A DNA stretch of 64,000 nt from Desulfosporosinus meridiei DSM 13257 (GTDB lineage Bacteria > Bacillota > Desulfitobacteriia > Desulfitobacteriales > Desulfitobacteriaceae), in assembly GCF_000231385.2 (NCBI RefSeq), contig NC_018515.1, forward strand, positions 2,934,501-2,998,500, in the 5' to 3' direction. A model generated the notes under the pieces. It had not been told where the DNA came from, did not search any database, and saw only the letters and a program-made list of their open reading frames with translations. Of this stretch, positions 24,553 through 32,546 are shown one piece after another. The translations under genes were made by a program, and so were the position numbers. Numbering within the stretch: the first letter of the stretch is position 1; every line of letters starts with the position of its first letter.

Positions 24553-25386
24553 TTAAATACTACCTGTTAACATAGGCTCGTACATCATTATGGCATGATT
24601 TTCAGTGATAAACTCGTCTCCTAGCTGATTATTATGGAGATCAAATATCTGGCGGCTTATAACATTGTGACGCATGTACCCACCCCACCATTCTTGGGTA
24701 ATCAAGTGGTCACTTTCATAAACTTTATATTTATGGGATAGAGGTTGTTCACATCGCCATTGGCCTTCCAGATCTGATTCTCCGACATTTATTTGAAGTT
24801 GATAATAATTTGGGGTCACATTTTTTATTTGGAGATCTATATAATTATAAACAATGGTGGCTCCGCTTCCAAAGGGTTGAGTCCTGTTAGCATCCGGAAA
24901 TACGTCATGAGTGTGGCGCCAGCGTTCCTTTACTTGTAAGGGGGTATGTAAGGTCATCCAATAGATAAGATTGGAAAGTTGGCATAGGCCCCCTCCAACT
25001 CCCGGTACAAAAGACCCGTTTTTTAGCACCATCCCTTCCGAGAACCCTTTTGCTTTCGTTGGTTTTCCTACCAAACGCCAAAGGGAAAATGTCTCTCCTG
25101 GTTTAAGAACTAACCCATTTATCTTCGACACAGCCAACTTCAAGTTCGTTACCTTGTTTTCCTGCAACCACCTATCAACATTTTTAAGCTGCCGATACAA
25201 TGGCGTTTTATGATCTGCCACTTTAAAAGGGAAGGCAAGATTCTGGAATGTAGATGCATATTGGGTTGACCTAGAAAAATACCATTGGAAGTAACGACGC
25301 CATGTAAAGAAAAGCTTGCCAAGAAGCAACCGGTATTTAGAACGTGTCACCGGCCTATCAGACTGATATCTAAACTTGGTAGCCAA
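24553..25386 (-). CDS. VanW-family protein
   Basis: This 277-residue protein has the VanW core: LVLKPGETFSLWRLVGKPTKAKGFSEGMV followed by VPGVGGGLCQLSNLIYWMTL, about residues 92-145. VanW occurs in VanB-type vancomycin clusters and widely in spore formers, without a proven function. No van ligase or sensor genes are near, so resistance is not implied. The start is a TTG after GGAGGAG. It lies between unrelated genes and looks monocistronic. Confidence 0.88.
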   Translation of the reverse strand: MATKFRYQSDRPVTRSKYRLLLGKLFFTWRRYFQWYFSRSTQYASTFQNLAFPFKVADHKTPLYRQLKNVDRWLQENKVTNLKLAVSKINGLVLKPGETFSLWRLVGKPTKAKGFSEGMVLKNGSFVPGVGGGLCQLSNLIYWMTLHTPLQVKERWRHTHDVFPDANRTQPFGSGATIVYNYIDLQIKNVTPNYYQLQINVGESDLEGQWRCEQPLSHKYKVYESDHLITQEWWGGYMRHNVISRQIFDLHNNQLGDEFITENHAIMMYEPMLTGSI

Positions 25387-25549
25387 GGGCTTTTCACTCC
25401 TCCCATGCGTATAACATAGCTTAACTGTCAGTTTGCTAGTATGTCAATCTACCCAAAACTATATTTAGTCCATAATGAATCAAGTCACTATTAAACCCTT
25501 TGGAAAAAACTAGTTTCCGCTTTCTCGTTTAATTGAAGCCATGAGCAAA

Positions 25550-26182
25550 TTAGTCTTTAGGCAAATGGGAGTTAGCACCTGCTTTATAGTGTTTAAGAAA
25601 AAGGTTAAAGTATTGCTCGACTATTCTTTGCTGTTCTGTCTCCCCAGTACTTTTTAGAATTTCCATTGCCGCTTCAATCGTGCAAAGTGTTTTTTGAAGC
25701 CTACCCCTTCGCAATGTGAATTCAGACTCATAATCCGGCTTGATAGAGATTTGGGGAATGCTTTTCAAATAATCGCACTTCCTAAAGATCTTTCTTGCTT
25801 CCTTCCAAGTACCATCAATTAGAATGAATGCGTTCATTTCTTCTTGAAGGTTGCTTAGAGTTTTACTCTCAGAATCCTCATGCTCAGACGGAAATAATAA
25901 ATACGTTTTACCCTTAAAGTTAGTCATCTTTTCGATCAATTTTTGCGAGGGTTTGGTTCGTTCCCATAAGAATATTTCCGTTGAAAGTGGATTTATCAAT
26001 TTAAGTAATCTTCCAGTACTTGATGGCCTGGAAAATTCCCTTTCACTCGTTAAAATCCAAAACTTGGCTCTTGAATTTATCGGAGTAACCATATCACATA
26101 TGCAAGTCAAAGTCGGCAAACCACATTGATTACAACTATCATATAGTTTGGTAATTTGCTTTACTTTAAAAGCATTATCCAT
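25550..26182 (-). CDS. DTW-domain protein (tRNA aminocarboxypropyltransferase-like)
   Basis: This protein of about 210 residues has an N-terminal CNQCGLPTLTCIC zinc-type cluster and the family motif DGTWKEARKI near residue 130. RRGRLQKTLCTIEAA follows. DTW proteins include TapT/Tuf-type enzymes that add a 3-amino-3-carboxypropyl group to uridines of tRNA using SAM; this member probably does the same. ATG 26182 is preferred over ATG 26191, which is too close to AAGGAG. Length is normal. Confidence 0.85.
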   Translation of the reverse strand: MDNAFKVKQITKLYDSCNQCGLPTLTCICDMVTPINSRAKFWILTSEREFSRPSSTGRLLKLINPLSTEIFLWERTKPSQKLIEKMTNFKGKTYLLFPSEHEDSESKTLSNLQEEMNAFILIDGTWKEARKIFRKCDYLKSIPQISIKPDYESEFTLRRGRLQKTLCTIEAAMEILKSTGETEQQRIVEQYFNLFLKHYKAGANSHLPKD

Positions 26183-26248
26183 TGCTCGCATGACTCCTTA
26201 AACTGTCGTACTTAAGATTAATTAATATTCCAAAGTAAGGTTCATTTT

Positions 26249-26725
26249 CTATAAGTTTAAATACATAGCCTTACTTAATTCTCTAAAACCATTATTAGCA
26301 TAAAATTGGGCGGCATTAGAATTAAAGGAATATACTTTTAGCTCAATTCTATCTACATCCTTATTCTTAGCCCATTCAAAGACTCTTCTTAAAAGGAGTG
26401 TCCCAATACCATGTTTTTGGTAACCTTCCCTGACAGCTATACCATCTATTTGTATCCATTCCCTCTTCTTAATAATTGGGAAATTAGATGACTTTTGTAA
26501 GTAACATTCTGCAAAACCAACAACTTTTGAATCTGCCTCAGCAACAAAAAGCCCTTTATTAGAATCATTAATGCTTTCCAGTAGGTACTCTTTTGCCTTT
26601 GCATAATCTTCAGGCAAAATAAAAAGTTCAGGATGATTTAGCCGGTGTTGTTCGTCAAGTTCAATGTATACCTCGCATAAACTTTCATAGTCCTTTATGA
26701 CTGCATCTCTAATCTTTATTTCCAA
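26249..26725 (-). CDS. GNAT-family N-acetyltransferase
   Basis: This 158-residue acetyltransferase starts at a TTG immediately after GGAGGAGTAAAT; the frame extends upstream to a GTG at 26749, which precedes the ribosome site. The acetyl-CoA loop is VREGYQKHGIGTLLLRRVFEWA, about residues 97-118, and the late motif is NSNAAQFYANNGF. The substrate is unknown. Confidence 0.88.
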   Translation of the reverse strand: MEIKIRDAVIKDYESLCEVYIELDEQHRLNHPELFILPEDYAKAKEYLLESINDSNKGLFVAEADSKVVGFAECYLQKSSNFPIIKKREWIQIDGIAVREGYQKHGIGTLLLRRVFEWAKNKDVDRIELKVYSFNSNAAQFYANNGFRELSKAMYLNL

Positions 26726-26771
26726 ATTTACTCCTCCGATTTGTGCCACTTGAAAAGTTACGAAATCCGTT

Positions 26772-27017
26772 TTATCGCTGACTATGGATTATCTGATTTG
26801 CTCTATGGACATCCTCTTTCCTAACAAAAATTTCATAGTTTGTACTGTTGGGCATAACGGAGTTTCCTATACCGCCAGAAGAGTTATTGGTTGTTTTCGT
26901 TTTTGCCTTTACCCCATTATTCAGCAGCCTTCCTCGTATGCCGGCATATTTATCAATATTGTTTGTGAGATAAACCGTTTCCCAACCAAAAAAATAATCT
27001 AAAATCCTCTTGAACAT
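26772..27017 (-). CDS. Small DUF2007-like protein
   Basis: This 81-residue protein pairs a short hydrophobic N-terminus (FKRILDYFFGWETVYL) with a small alpha/beta fold. The pattern ETVYLTNNIDKYAGIRGRLLNNGVKAK, then YEIFVRKEDVHRANQII, resembles the DUF2007 putative signal-transducing domain, as does the gene at 48794. The central linker is Asn/Ser/Gly rich. AGGGGAGGTGGG is a strong ribosome site. Function is unknown. Confidence 0.6.
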   Translation of the reverse strand: MFKRILDYFFGWETVYLTNNIDKYAGIRGRLLNNGVKAKTKTTNNSSGGIGNSVMPNSTNYEIFVRKEDVHRANQIIHSQR

Positions 27018-27218
27018 TTAAACCCACCTCCCCTTTTAAGCCCTCACCGCAATTTCAACCCTTTTGGTGATTGTCTTTAAAGGATCATAATAATACCCAT
27101 GCCTTACCAATGCATTTCATGGATAAACCGTTATACTACACATGTTCTCGAATTCTATGGTAGCTTATTCAGGTCATTATACTATATTTTGGCATTTCAT
27201 TACAGCTCAGTATATTAT

Positions 27219-27244
27219 CAAATGGTGCATCGATGCACCATTTG
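27219..27244. repeat. 26-bp perfect palindrome, copy 2
   Basis: This copy is identical to 11416-11441, including the AT before and CC after it. On the minus strand both copies are preceded by GAG(A/T)GGG. Unlike copy 1 it is not enclosed by the 14-bp inverted-repeat arms. Confidence 0.9.
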
Positions 27245-27275
27245 CCCACTCTTTCCCGAGGGGGGGGGCATCATA

Positions 27276-27305
27276 AAAATGCACTGAACATTAACCGCTC
27301 AGTGC
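27276..27305 (-). terminator. Terminator of the DUF4180 gene
   Basis: On the minus strand GCACTGA pairs with TCAGTGC around an 11-base loop and is followed by ATTTTTATG. Confidence 0.8.
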
Positions 27306-27331
27306 TTGTACTTGACATTTTCTTGTAACAA

Positions 27332-27697
27332 TCATTGTTTACTCAACTTTTGAACAGCCTGTTCTTCATTGGGCAGGAAAAATATATCCTTTCCTTTATT
27401 ACTCTCATAAATGAAATCTTTAAGGCTCTTGCTGGTATACACTGAAAAATCGCCGACAATTGCTATCTTCACATGATAATTAACAAACTTTTGCAATATT
27501 TCACCTGCAAGTTTAGTTTTTAAATCGAAAAACTCTTCACAGATTGCTGATTTATAAATGATTATATGATCACAACCTGTTTCGTACCTAATTGTTGCCA
27601 TTAAATCTAATGCTGATTGAACATCTGTTATCAATATTTCGTTACAATCTACTACAGCAATTTCTATATTATTATCTTTCACTGTATTAATTTTCAT
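27332..27697 (-). CDS. DUF4180-family protein
   Basis: This 121-residue soluble alpha/beta protein resembles DUF4180: IAVVDCNEILITDVQSALDLMATIRYETGC at the N-terminus, KSAICEEFFDLKTKLAGEILQKF in the middle and VGDFSVYTSKSLKDFIYES near the end. The cellular role is unknown. AAATGGAGGTAAGGT places the ATG well. A hairpin terminator follows. Confidence 0.85.
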   Translation of the reverse strand: MKINTVKDNNIEIAVVDCNEILITDVQSALDLMATIRYETGCDHIIIYKSAICEEFFDLKTKLAGEILQKFVNYHVKIAIVGDFSVYTSKSLKDFIYESNKGKDIFFLPNEEQAVQKLSKQ

Positions 27698-27789
27698 ACC
27701 TTACCTCCATTTGAACGACTGAACGTTCATTGTGCCTGTTTGCTCCAGCGACCATGCTAGGGGGCTAGGTTTAAGAATTTTAGAATAGA

Positions 27790-28479
27790 TTATTCTATTG
27801 CTAAGTTTACCGCCCCTATGGCATGAAGCGAAGTTGTATCAAATAAGGGTACAGACGAGTCCACTGGTTTAACTAACAAACCAATTTCTGTACACCCTAA
27901 AATAATTCCCATCGCGCCTCTTTCTATTAAATCCTCAATGATTCTTTTATATTGGACTCTAGATTCTTCAATAATCTGTCCCAGACATAGCTCGTTATAT
28001 ATTACTTTATTTACTATTACCCTATCCGTTTCCATTGGAATCAATACTTTTATTCCCCTAGTCTCTAAGCGAGATTTATAGAAATCCTGTTCCATAGTAT
28101 ATCTTGTTCCCAATAAGCCAACTGTTTTAATCTCGTTAGATAAAACATGTTGTGCTGTAATGTCAGCAATGTGAAGTATTGGAATATTTATGCCCGCCTG
28201 GATCTCTTTAGCAACCTTATGCATCGTATTCGTACAAATGATGAGAAAATCAGACCCTGCCGACTCCAGACTTTGAGCAGCATCTATTAGAATCTGGGTA
28301 GCCTTTTCCCATTCTCCATTTCTTTGACAGTTCTCTATTTCCTCGAAGTCTACGCTGTAGAGAACGCATTTGGCCGAATGCAGACCTCCGAGCCTTTGCT
28401 TAACTTCTTCATTGATAATGCGATAATATTCGGATGACGATTCCCAGCTCATTCCTCCAATTAAACCGATTGTCTTCAT
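27790..28479 (-). CDS. Aspartate/glutamate racemase family protein
   Basis: This 229-residue enzyme of the Asp/Glu racemase superfamily begins MKTIGLIGGMSWESSSEYY. The two catalytic-type cysteines lie in IICTNTMHKVA (about residue 81) and ILGCTEIGLLV (about 191). It may interconvert L- and D-aspartate or a related acid. The ATG at 28479 follows TTGGAGG at 7 bases; an upstream in-frame ATG overlaps that site. Length is normal for the YgeA type. Confidence 0.9.
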   Translation of the reverse strand: MKTIGLIGGMSWESSSEYYRIINEEVKQRLGGLHSAKCVLYSVDFEEIENCQRNGEWEKATQILIDAAQSLESAGSDFLIICTNTMHKVAKEIQAGINIPILHIADITAQHVLSNEIKTVGLLGTRYTMEQDFYKSRLETRGIKVLIPMETDRVIVNKVIYNELCLGQIIEESRVQYKRIIEDLIERGAMGIILGCTEIGLLVKPVDSSVPLFDTTSLHAIGAVNLAIE

Positions 28480-28507
28480 TTTGAATTCCTCCAAATAATT
28501 ATTGTTT

Positions 28508-29128
28508 TCACTGATTAATGAATTTTTTTAGGAACTTGTCATGGAGATTGCTCATAGATGCTAATGCCATTATTGCTCCTAAAAGTGCCATAAACATGTC
28601 CCATTGTGTATCCCAAACATCCCCTTGAGTACCTAAAAATGCATCGGCTGCGCTACCGGTGGCCTCTGCCACTCCCCATTCAATTAATTCATAGGATGCA
28701 CTAATGGCAAGACAGATGCTAATTATAAGGAACGATAATAATTTACCTCTTTTTAATGCTGATTTCCGCACTAATATTTCTCTGACGATAATAGCGGGTA
28801 TAAAACCCTGGGCAAAATGCCCCAGCCTATCATAATAATTCCTAGCAAGATGAAAAGCATCTCTTAGCCAATTAAATATCGGCATTTCTGCATATGTGTA
28901 GTGTCCACCAACTATTAGTATGATCGCGTGGACTAATATCAAAAAGTAAACTAAATTGGTCAATCTAAATCGGTTATAAGTTAAGGTTACTACACTTAAC
29001 CCAATCAGTGCCGGAAAAACTTCTAAAAACCATGTAAATAAATCCTTTGGATTTATAACCGACCAAATGAGCACGGCAAAAAAAATCACTAATAAGCCCC
29101 TATGGAATGGTTCTAATCTATCGTTCAT
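28508..29128 (-). CDS. DUF2238/YjdF-type membrane protein
   Basis: This 206-residue protein has about six membrane helices. The conserved stretches RNYYDRLGHFAQGFIPAI and SYELIEWGVAEATGSAADAFLGTQGDVWDTQWDM are typical of DUF2238. Its Asp, Glu and Trp residues may face the membrane interface. The function is unknown. GGGGAGG supports the start at 29128. The racemase gene starts 29 bases downstream on the same strand, so the two may form an operon. Confidence 0.88.
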   Translation of the reverse strand: MNDRLEPFHRGLLVIFFAVLIWSVINPKDLFTWFLEVFPALIGLSVVTLTYNRFRLTNLVYFLILVHAIILIVGGHYTYAEMPIFNWLRDAFHLARNYYDRLGHFAQGFIPAIIVREILVRKSALKRGKLLSFLIISICLAISASYELIEWGVAEATGSAADAFLGTQGDVWDTQWDMFMALLGAIMALASMSNLHDKFLKKFINQ

Positions 29129-29171
29129 TTTAATCCTCCCCGAGATCATTATTGTTCTTTTTTACATGCTG

Positions 29172-29768
29172 TCATCGGCCTTTTAGACTATGTAAAAACC
29201 TACCAACCAAGTCCTGGGCAATTTTTTGAGATTGCTCATTATAATTTTTACTAAAAGGATCACTGAATCCATGTTTTCCATCCAATATATGTGTTCTAAC
29301 AAAAGGCTTGGTTTTAAGAGCATTACTTAATTCTAAAACATCAAAGAATTTTTCTTCCTTTGCCCAAATTAATAATACTGGGCATTTTGGATTTATAAAT
29401 TGATAGTCCCGTATTCTAGATCCGTAGTAACAAATCGCCCCATCAACTGTACTCTCTAAACCGCTACATAGCCATGCTGCCGTAGCCCCAACACTAAAGC
29501 CTAGTAAATATACCCGTTTATAATTGCTATGTGCCTTCTGCAATATTTTCTCAAATTCCTCTGTCATCGAATTGAATCCAATGTGATCAATAAAATACTG
29601 ATAAGCTTCTCCCTCTCTACTATAACCAAAGAATTCTTTACCCTTAAAGAAATCGGGGCACAAAACATCATATCCAGACTCCAAATAGTGTTCGCATACC
29701 CATTTAATGTGGGGGTTAATACCATAGATCTCATGCAAAACAATTACTGCGTATTCTTTACGTTCCAT
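29172..29768 (-). CDS. Dienelactone-hydrolase-type alpha/beta hydrolase
   Basis: This 198-residue alpha/beta hydrolase begins VIVLHEIYGINPHIKWV. The nucleophile elbow is LGFSVGATAAW, with serine near residue 95, and a late histidine lies in LDGKHGFSDPF. A dienelactone hydrolase normally uses cysteine as nucleophile, so the serine here suggests esterase activity on an unknown substrate. A small ribosome-site-led mini-ORF lies just upstream (29815-29862). Confidence 0.8.
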   Translation of the reverse strand: MERKEYAVIVLHEIYGINPHIKWVCEHYLESGYDVLCPDFFKGKEFFGYSREGEAYQYFIDHIGFNSMTEEFEKILQKAHSNYKRVYLLGFSVGATAAWLCSGLESTVDGAICYYGSRIRDYQFINPKCPVLLIWAKEEKFFDVLELSNALKTKPFVRTHILDGKHGFSDPFSKNYNEQSQKIAQDLVGRFLHSLKGR

Positions 29769-29814
29769 AATATTTAATATCGCTCCAAGCTATCATACTT
29801 TCTAAAGTGCCATT

Positions 29815-29862
29815 TCAAAGAACGTTCCGAAGGTTTTCCACGCCGGAGTTACTTAAATTCAT
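29815..29862 (-). CDS. Candidate 15-residue mini-ORF upstream of the hydrolase
   Basis: GGAGAGG lies two bases before an ATG (29862) that encodes MNLSNSGVENLRNVL, ending 46 bases before the hydrolase. The DNA is a degenerate copy of the region at 30661-30717, which carries a similar mini-ORF. A leader peptide is possible; a chance frame cannot be excluded. Confidence 0.3.
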   Translation of the reverse strand: MNLSNSGVENLRNVL

Positions 29863-29879
29863 ATCCTCTCCGATATCTC
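29821..29879. repeat. Degenerate direct repeat, copy 1
   Basis: Shares AACGTTC, GTTACT, AAATTCA and TCTCC in the same order with 30661-30717. Each copy lies just upstream of a minus-strand gene. Confidence 0.5.
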
Positions 29880-29900
29880 AAACTCTATTAAGGGTGAAGC

Positions 29901-30620
29901 CTATTCTTCAAATAGTTTTCGTAAATAACGATCTCTATTTTCCAAGAAGCCTTTGGTAATTTGATAATGTGAGGTATCTTCATAGGTTGTTTGAGAAACC
30001 GGTGAAGTATCAAAATCGAGAATCTGGGCAGCTGGGTAAGCCAAAATAATTGGAGAATGTGTTGCAATAATGAATTGGGACCGACCGCCTTCTACTAAAT
30101 CCCTAATAATTCTCAACAAGGTGAGCTGACGAGCTGGGGAAAGAGCAGCCTCCGGTTCATCCAATAAATAGATTCCCTTTTTCCCAAACCTATTAGCGAA
30201 TATCGACAAAAATGATTCTCCATGGGATTGTTTGTGGAGGGAGTTGCCACCATAGGGCTCATAAGCAGCTGGGCCGAGACTATCAATATGAGAGGCAAAG
30301 TTGTAGAGGCTTTCCGCTCTGAGAAAAAAGCCATTCGTGATTTTGGGTGCCCAGGAAAGCCTAATATAATCACCTAATGCAGATTCTGAGGACTGGACTT
30401 CATAATAGTTATTTCTACCTCCACCGGCTGTGTTGAAATCACATTTATAGGCAATGGCTTCAAGAAGTGTAGATTTCCCTGACCCATTCTCGCCTACGAA
30501 AAATGTCACACTGTTGTTAAACTCAATCTTTTCTAAACTCTTAAACGCAGGTATGGAAAACGGATAAACCTTGTGGCTTGGAATCCTTTCTTTAAGTAAG
30601 CTCAATCTTCGCAAGAACAT
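29901..30620 (-). CDS. AAA-family ATPase, single-domain (COG3910-like)
   Basis: This 239-residue ATPase has Walker A GENGSGKST near residues 43-51 and Walker B IYLLDEPEAALSP near 150-162. FIIATHSPIILAYP follows with the switch histidine. The plan is that of ABC/SMC-like predicted ATPases, without the long coiled-coil or nuclease domain of OLD proteins. Its role is unknown. No partner effector gene is adjacent, so a defence function is not supported. Confidence 0.85.
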   Translation of the reverse strand: MFLRRLSLLKERIPSHKVYPFSIPAFKSLEKIEFNNSVTFFVGENGSGKSTLLEAIAYKCDFNTAGGGRNNYYEVQSSESALGDYIRLSWAPKITNGFFLRAESLYNFASHIDSLGPAAYEPYGGNSLHKQSHGESFLSIFANRFGKKGIYLLDEPEAALSPARQLTLLRIIRDLVEGGRSQFIIATHSPIILAYPAAQILDFDTSPVSQTTYEDTSHYQITKGFLENRDRYLRKLFEE

Positions 30621-30632
30621 TCTTAGTCTCTC

Positions 30633-30698
30633 CTATCTTTGCTGACCAGGGTCGTGAACTAACGTTCTCATAGTTTGCGACGGGGTTACTAAATTCAA
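30633..30698 (-). CDS. Candidate 21-residue mini-ORF upstream of the AAA ATPase
   Basis: A TTG at 30698 lies six bases after GGAG and encodes MNLVTPSQTMRTLVHDPGQQ(R). Its stop is 12 bases before the ATPase start, as expected for coupling. The first residues and DNA match the mini-ORF at 29862. Confidence 0.3.
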   Translation of the reverse strand: MNLVTPSQTMRTLVHDPGQQR

Positions 30699-30717
30699 TA
30701 TTATCTCCAATGTTGCT
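30661..30717. repeat. Degenerate direct repeat, copy 2
   Basis: Partner of 29821-29879. About 60 percent of positions agree by eye after two or three single-base gaps. Confidence 0.5.
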
Positions 30718-30991
30718 AATCCTCTGTATATGATATCGTATTCCTACCCTAATCACAGCAAACGATCCCTCTATCCTATGTAACTTAGAAATATGAATAT
30801 AATGAAAAGCCGATTTCCCTAAATAAGGATGATCGGCTTGTCTGTCTTTATGCCATATTTATTTTGTCAAAAACTCAGGGGCGCACTTTAGCCATAGTAT
30901 AATTCAGCAGAAAGAAAAAGTCTATTCTTTTCTTAGCATCTCTGATATTATTCTTCATGCAGCTGCAAAAGATATACTTGGAGGTAGGATC

Positions 30992-31540
30992 ATGAAAAAA
31001 ATAAAAATTGAGAATAGACCCTTTGGCCCTTTTCCAACAGTGCTTGTAGGTGCGGATGTAAATGGCAAGCCAAATTACGCCACTCTCGGGGCATATGGGG
31101 TTGTTAGTATGAAACCTGTTCTTTATATCTCATTGAAAAGCACTCACCATACAACAGCGGGTGTCAAGGAAAATGGATACTTCAGTGTTAATATCCCTTC
31201 TGCAGATTTAGTTCAGAAGACAGATTATTGCGGTATCGTATCCGGGAAAACAACAAATAAGTCGAATGTTTTCACTTCATTTTATGATGACATTGGCAAA
31301 GCGCCCATGATTAGCGAATGCCCTATCAATTATCTGTGTAAAGTCATTCAAACTATACCCATCTTTGATTTTGAGATGTTTTTAGGAGAAATAGTTGCGG
31401 TTTACGCCAATGAACAATGTCTTAGCGACGGCAAGCCTGACCCGATTAAGGTCGATCCAATAATTATGATGGATCTCAATTACTGTAATCTTAACCAAGT
31501 GGTAGGCACTCCATTTGTAATAGGCCGAAGTGAAATGTAA
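30992..31540 (+). CDS. Flavin reductase family protein (flavoredoxin-like)
   Basis: This 182-residue FMN-binding split-barrel protein begins with RPFGPFPTVLVGADVNGKPNYATLGAYGV and contains SLKSTHHTTAGVKENGYFSVNIPS, typical of the flavin reductase/flavoredoxin family. In anaerobes such proteins carry electrons or reduce flavins and metals. CTTGGAGGTAGGATC gives a strong start. A MerR-type regulator with its own operator lies directly downstream, so the two may be functionally linked, but they are separated by a promoter. Confidence 0.88.
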   Translation: MKKIKIENRPFGPFPTVLVGADVNGKPNYATLGAYGVVSMKPVLYISLKSTHHTTAGVKENGYFSVNIPSADLVQKTDYCGIVSGKTTNKSNVFTSFYDDIGKAPMISECPINYLCKVIQTIPIFDFEMFLGEIVAVYANEQCLSDGKPDPIKVDPIIMMDLNYCNLNQVVGTPFVIGRSEM

Positions 31541-31578
31541 CAAAGGTGGTTACGATAGAATAAGTTCCTTTAAAGTCC

Positions 31579-31609
31579 TTGACCTCAACCTAAGGTAAGC
31601 CTTTATGAT
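31579..31609 (+). promoter_or_regulatory. MerR-type promoter/operator with 19-bp spacer
   Basis: TTGACC (31579-31584) and TATGAT (31604-31609) are separated by 19 bases. The spacer is centred on the dyad ACCTAAGGT. The over-long spacer with a central dyad is the hallmark of MerR-activated promoters. It lies 20 bases before the MerR-family gene, so autoregulation is likely. Confidence 0.8.
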
Positions 31610-31628
31610 TATTTCGAGGTGAGAAATA

Positions 31629-32375
31629 ATGTTATACACCGTAAAAGAAGTTGCAAATCTAACAGGTGTAACGGTAAAAACACTTTATCATTATCACAAA
31701 ATAGGTTTATTGAAGCCTTGCAGAATCAGTGATGTAGGGTACCGAATCTACGGAGTCAAAGAATTAGAACGCTTGCAGCAAATTTTATTCTACCGTGAAC
31801 TTGATTTCTCCCTCAAAGATATTAAAAAGGCGTTAGAGGATGAACCGAGTCGTCAGTTGTGTTTGACAAATCAGTATGAACTGCTTATTGCGCGCAGGCA
31901 GCGACTTGACTGTTTGTTAAAAACTCTAGAAGAATCGATTGTCCTTGCCGGAAAAGGAGTAATTATGAACAATCAATCTATGTTCAAAGGGCTTAATCAA
32001 AATGAATGGGAAAGTGCTCTATCTGAACAAAATGAGTATCTCAAAGAAAAATATAATTATGATATGATGGCAAAAAAAGAAATTCAAGTCGATGATTTAA
32101 ACGAAAAAGCCGCCGAGGCTCAACAATTTCTTTTTAACCTCTCTAATGCTTTAAAAAGTGGATGGGCAGTAACAGATGAGAGATTGCATAATCTCATAGA
32201 GAATCACCTTAATTTTCTGAATACCCACGGCACAAGTATTGATTCGAAGTCATTTGCAAGTCAAACAAATTTTTTCCTAGAGGATGATTTTCATAGAAAT
32301 ATGCTTGAAACTCTGCAACCTGGACTTTGCTACTATCTGCATATTGCAGCAGACAAATTCTGCTCCATAAAGTAG
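31629..32375 (+). CDS. MerR-family regulator with TipAS-type sensor domain
   Basis: This 248-residue protein has the MerR N-terminus (YTVKEVANLTGVTVKTLYHYHKIGLLKP, then VGYRIY, residues 3-45) and a coiled-coil dimerisation helix to about 110. A helical C-terminal domain of TipAS type follows (FLFNLSNALKSGWAVTDERLHNLIENHLNFLN). TipAS domains bind hydrophobic drugs or peptides; the ligand here is unknown. The promoter upstream has the 19-base spacer expected for MerR control. A large hairpin terminator follows. Confidence 0.93.
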   Translation: MLYTVKEVANLTGVTVKTLYHYHKIGLLKPCRISDVGYRIYGVKELERLQQILFYRELDFSLKDIKKALEDEPSRQLCLTNQYELLIARRQRLDCLLKTLEESIVLAGKGVIMNNQSMFKGLNQNEWESALSEQNEYLKEKYNYDMMAKKEIQVDDLNEKAAEAQQFLFNLSNALKSGWAVTDERLHNLIENHLNFLNTHGTSIDSKSFASQTNFFLEDDFHRNMLETLQPGLCYYLHIAADKFCSIK

Positions 32376-32418
32376 GTTGAATTTTTTAGTTCATGAAAGT
32401 AATATTACTGAAATTCTG

Positions 32419-32455
32419 AAACCTGAGGTAAGCAATAGTTGCTTACCTCAGGTTT
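32419..32455. terminator. Terminator between convergent MerR and nitroreductase genes
   Basis: AAACCTGAGGTAAGCAA pairs perfectly with its complement over 17 bp around a three-base loop. It lies between convergent genes and is followed by only short T runs. Confidence 0.75.
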
Positions 32456-32546
32456 CTAAATTGACACTAACCATCCCGATTATTTTCGATTTCTGTTATT
32501 ACTTGCTTATGGCCCAAAGGATTTTCTCTATACTCGGAAGTTAACT

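Larger units (their letters stand above)
27018..27331. other. Intergenic region with palindrome copy 2
   Basis: This 314-base gap has no gene that I can support. It holds the second copy of the 26-bp palindrome (27219-27244), a run of nine G residues just after it at 27260-27268, and the terminator of the DUF4180 gene. Confidence 0.6.
30621..30991. other. Intergenic region with repeat copy 2 and a hairpin
   Basis: This 371-base gap lies between divergent genes. It contains the mini-ORF and repeat at 30633-30717 and an 8-bp hairpin at 30807-30839 (AAGCCGAT/ATCGGCTT, 17-base loop) with no adjacent gene to terminate. The flavin reductase promoter should lie in the right part. Confidence 0.5.

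Noticed and set aside
24553-25386. Vancomycin resistance locus
   Set aside because: Only VanW is present; no ligase, sensor or dehydrogenase genes nearby.
29901-30620. OLD-type or other defence system ATPase
   Set aside because: A single ATPase without nuclease domain or adjacent effector gene.
32456-32546. Open frame after the nitroreductase reading QIELTSEYRENPLGHKQV
   Set aside because: No start codon and only about 30 codons, so chance or a remnant cannot be separated.
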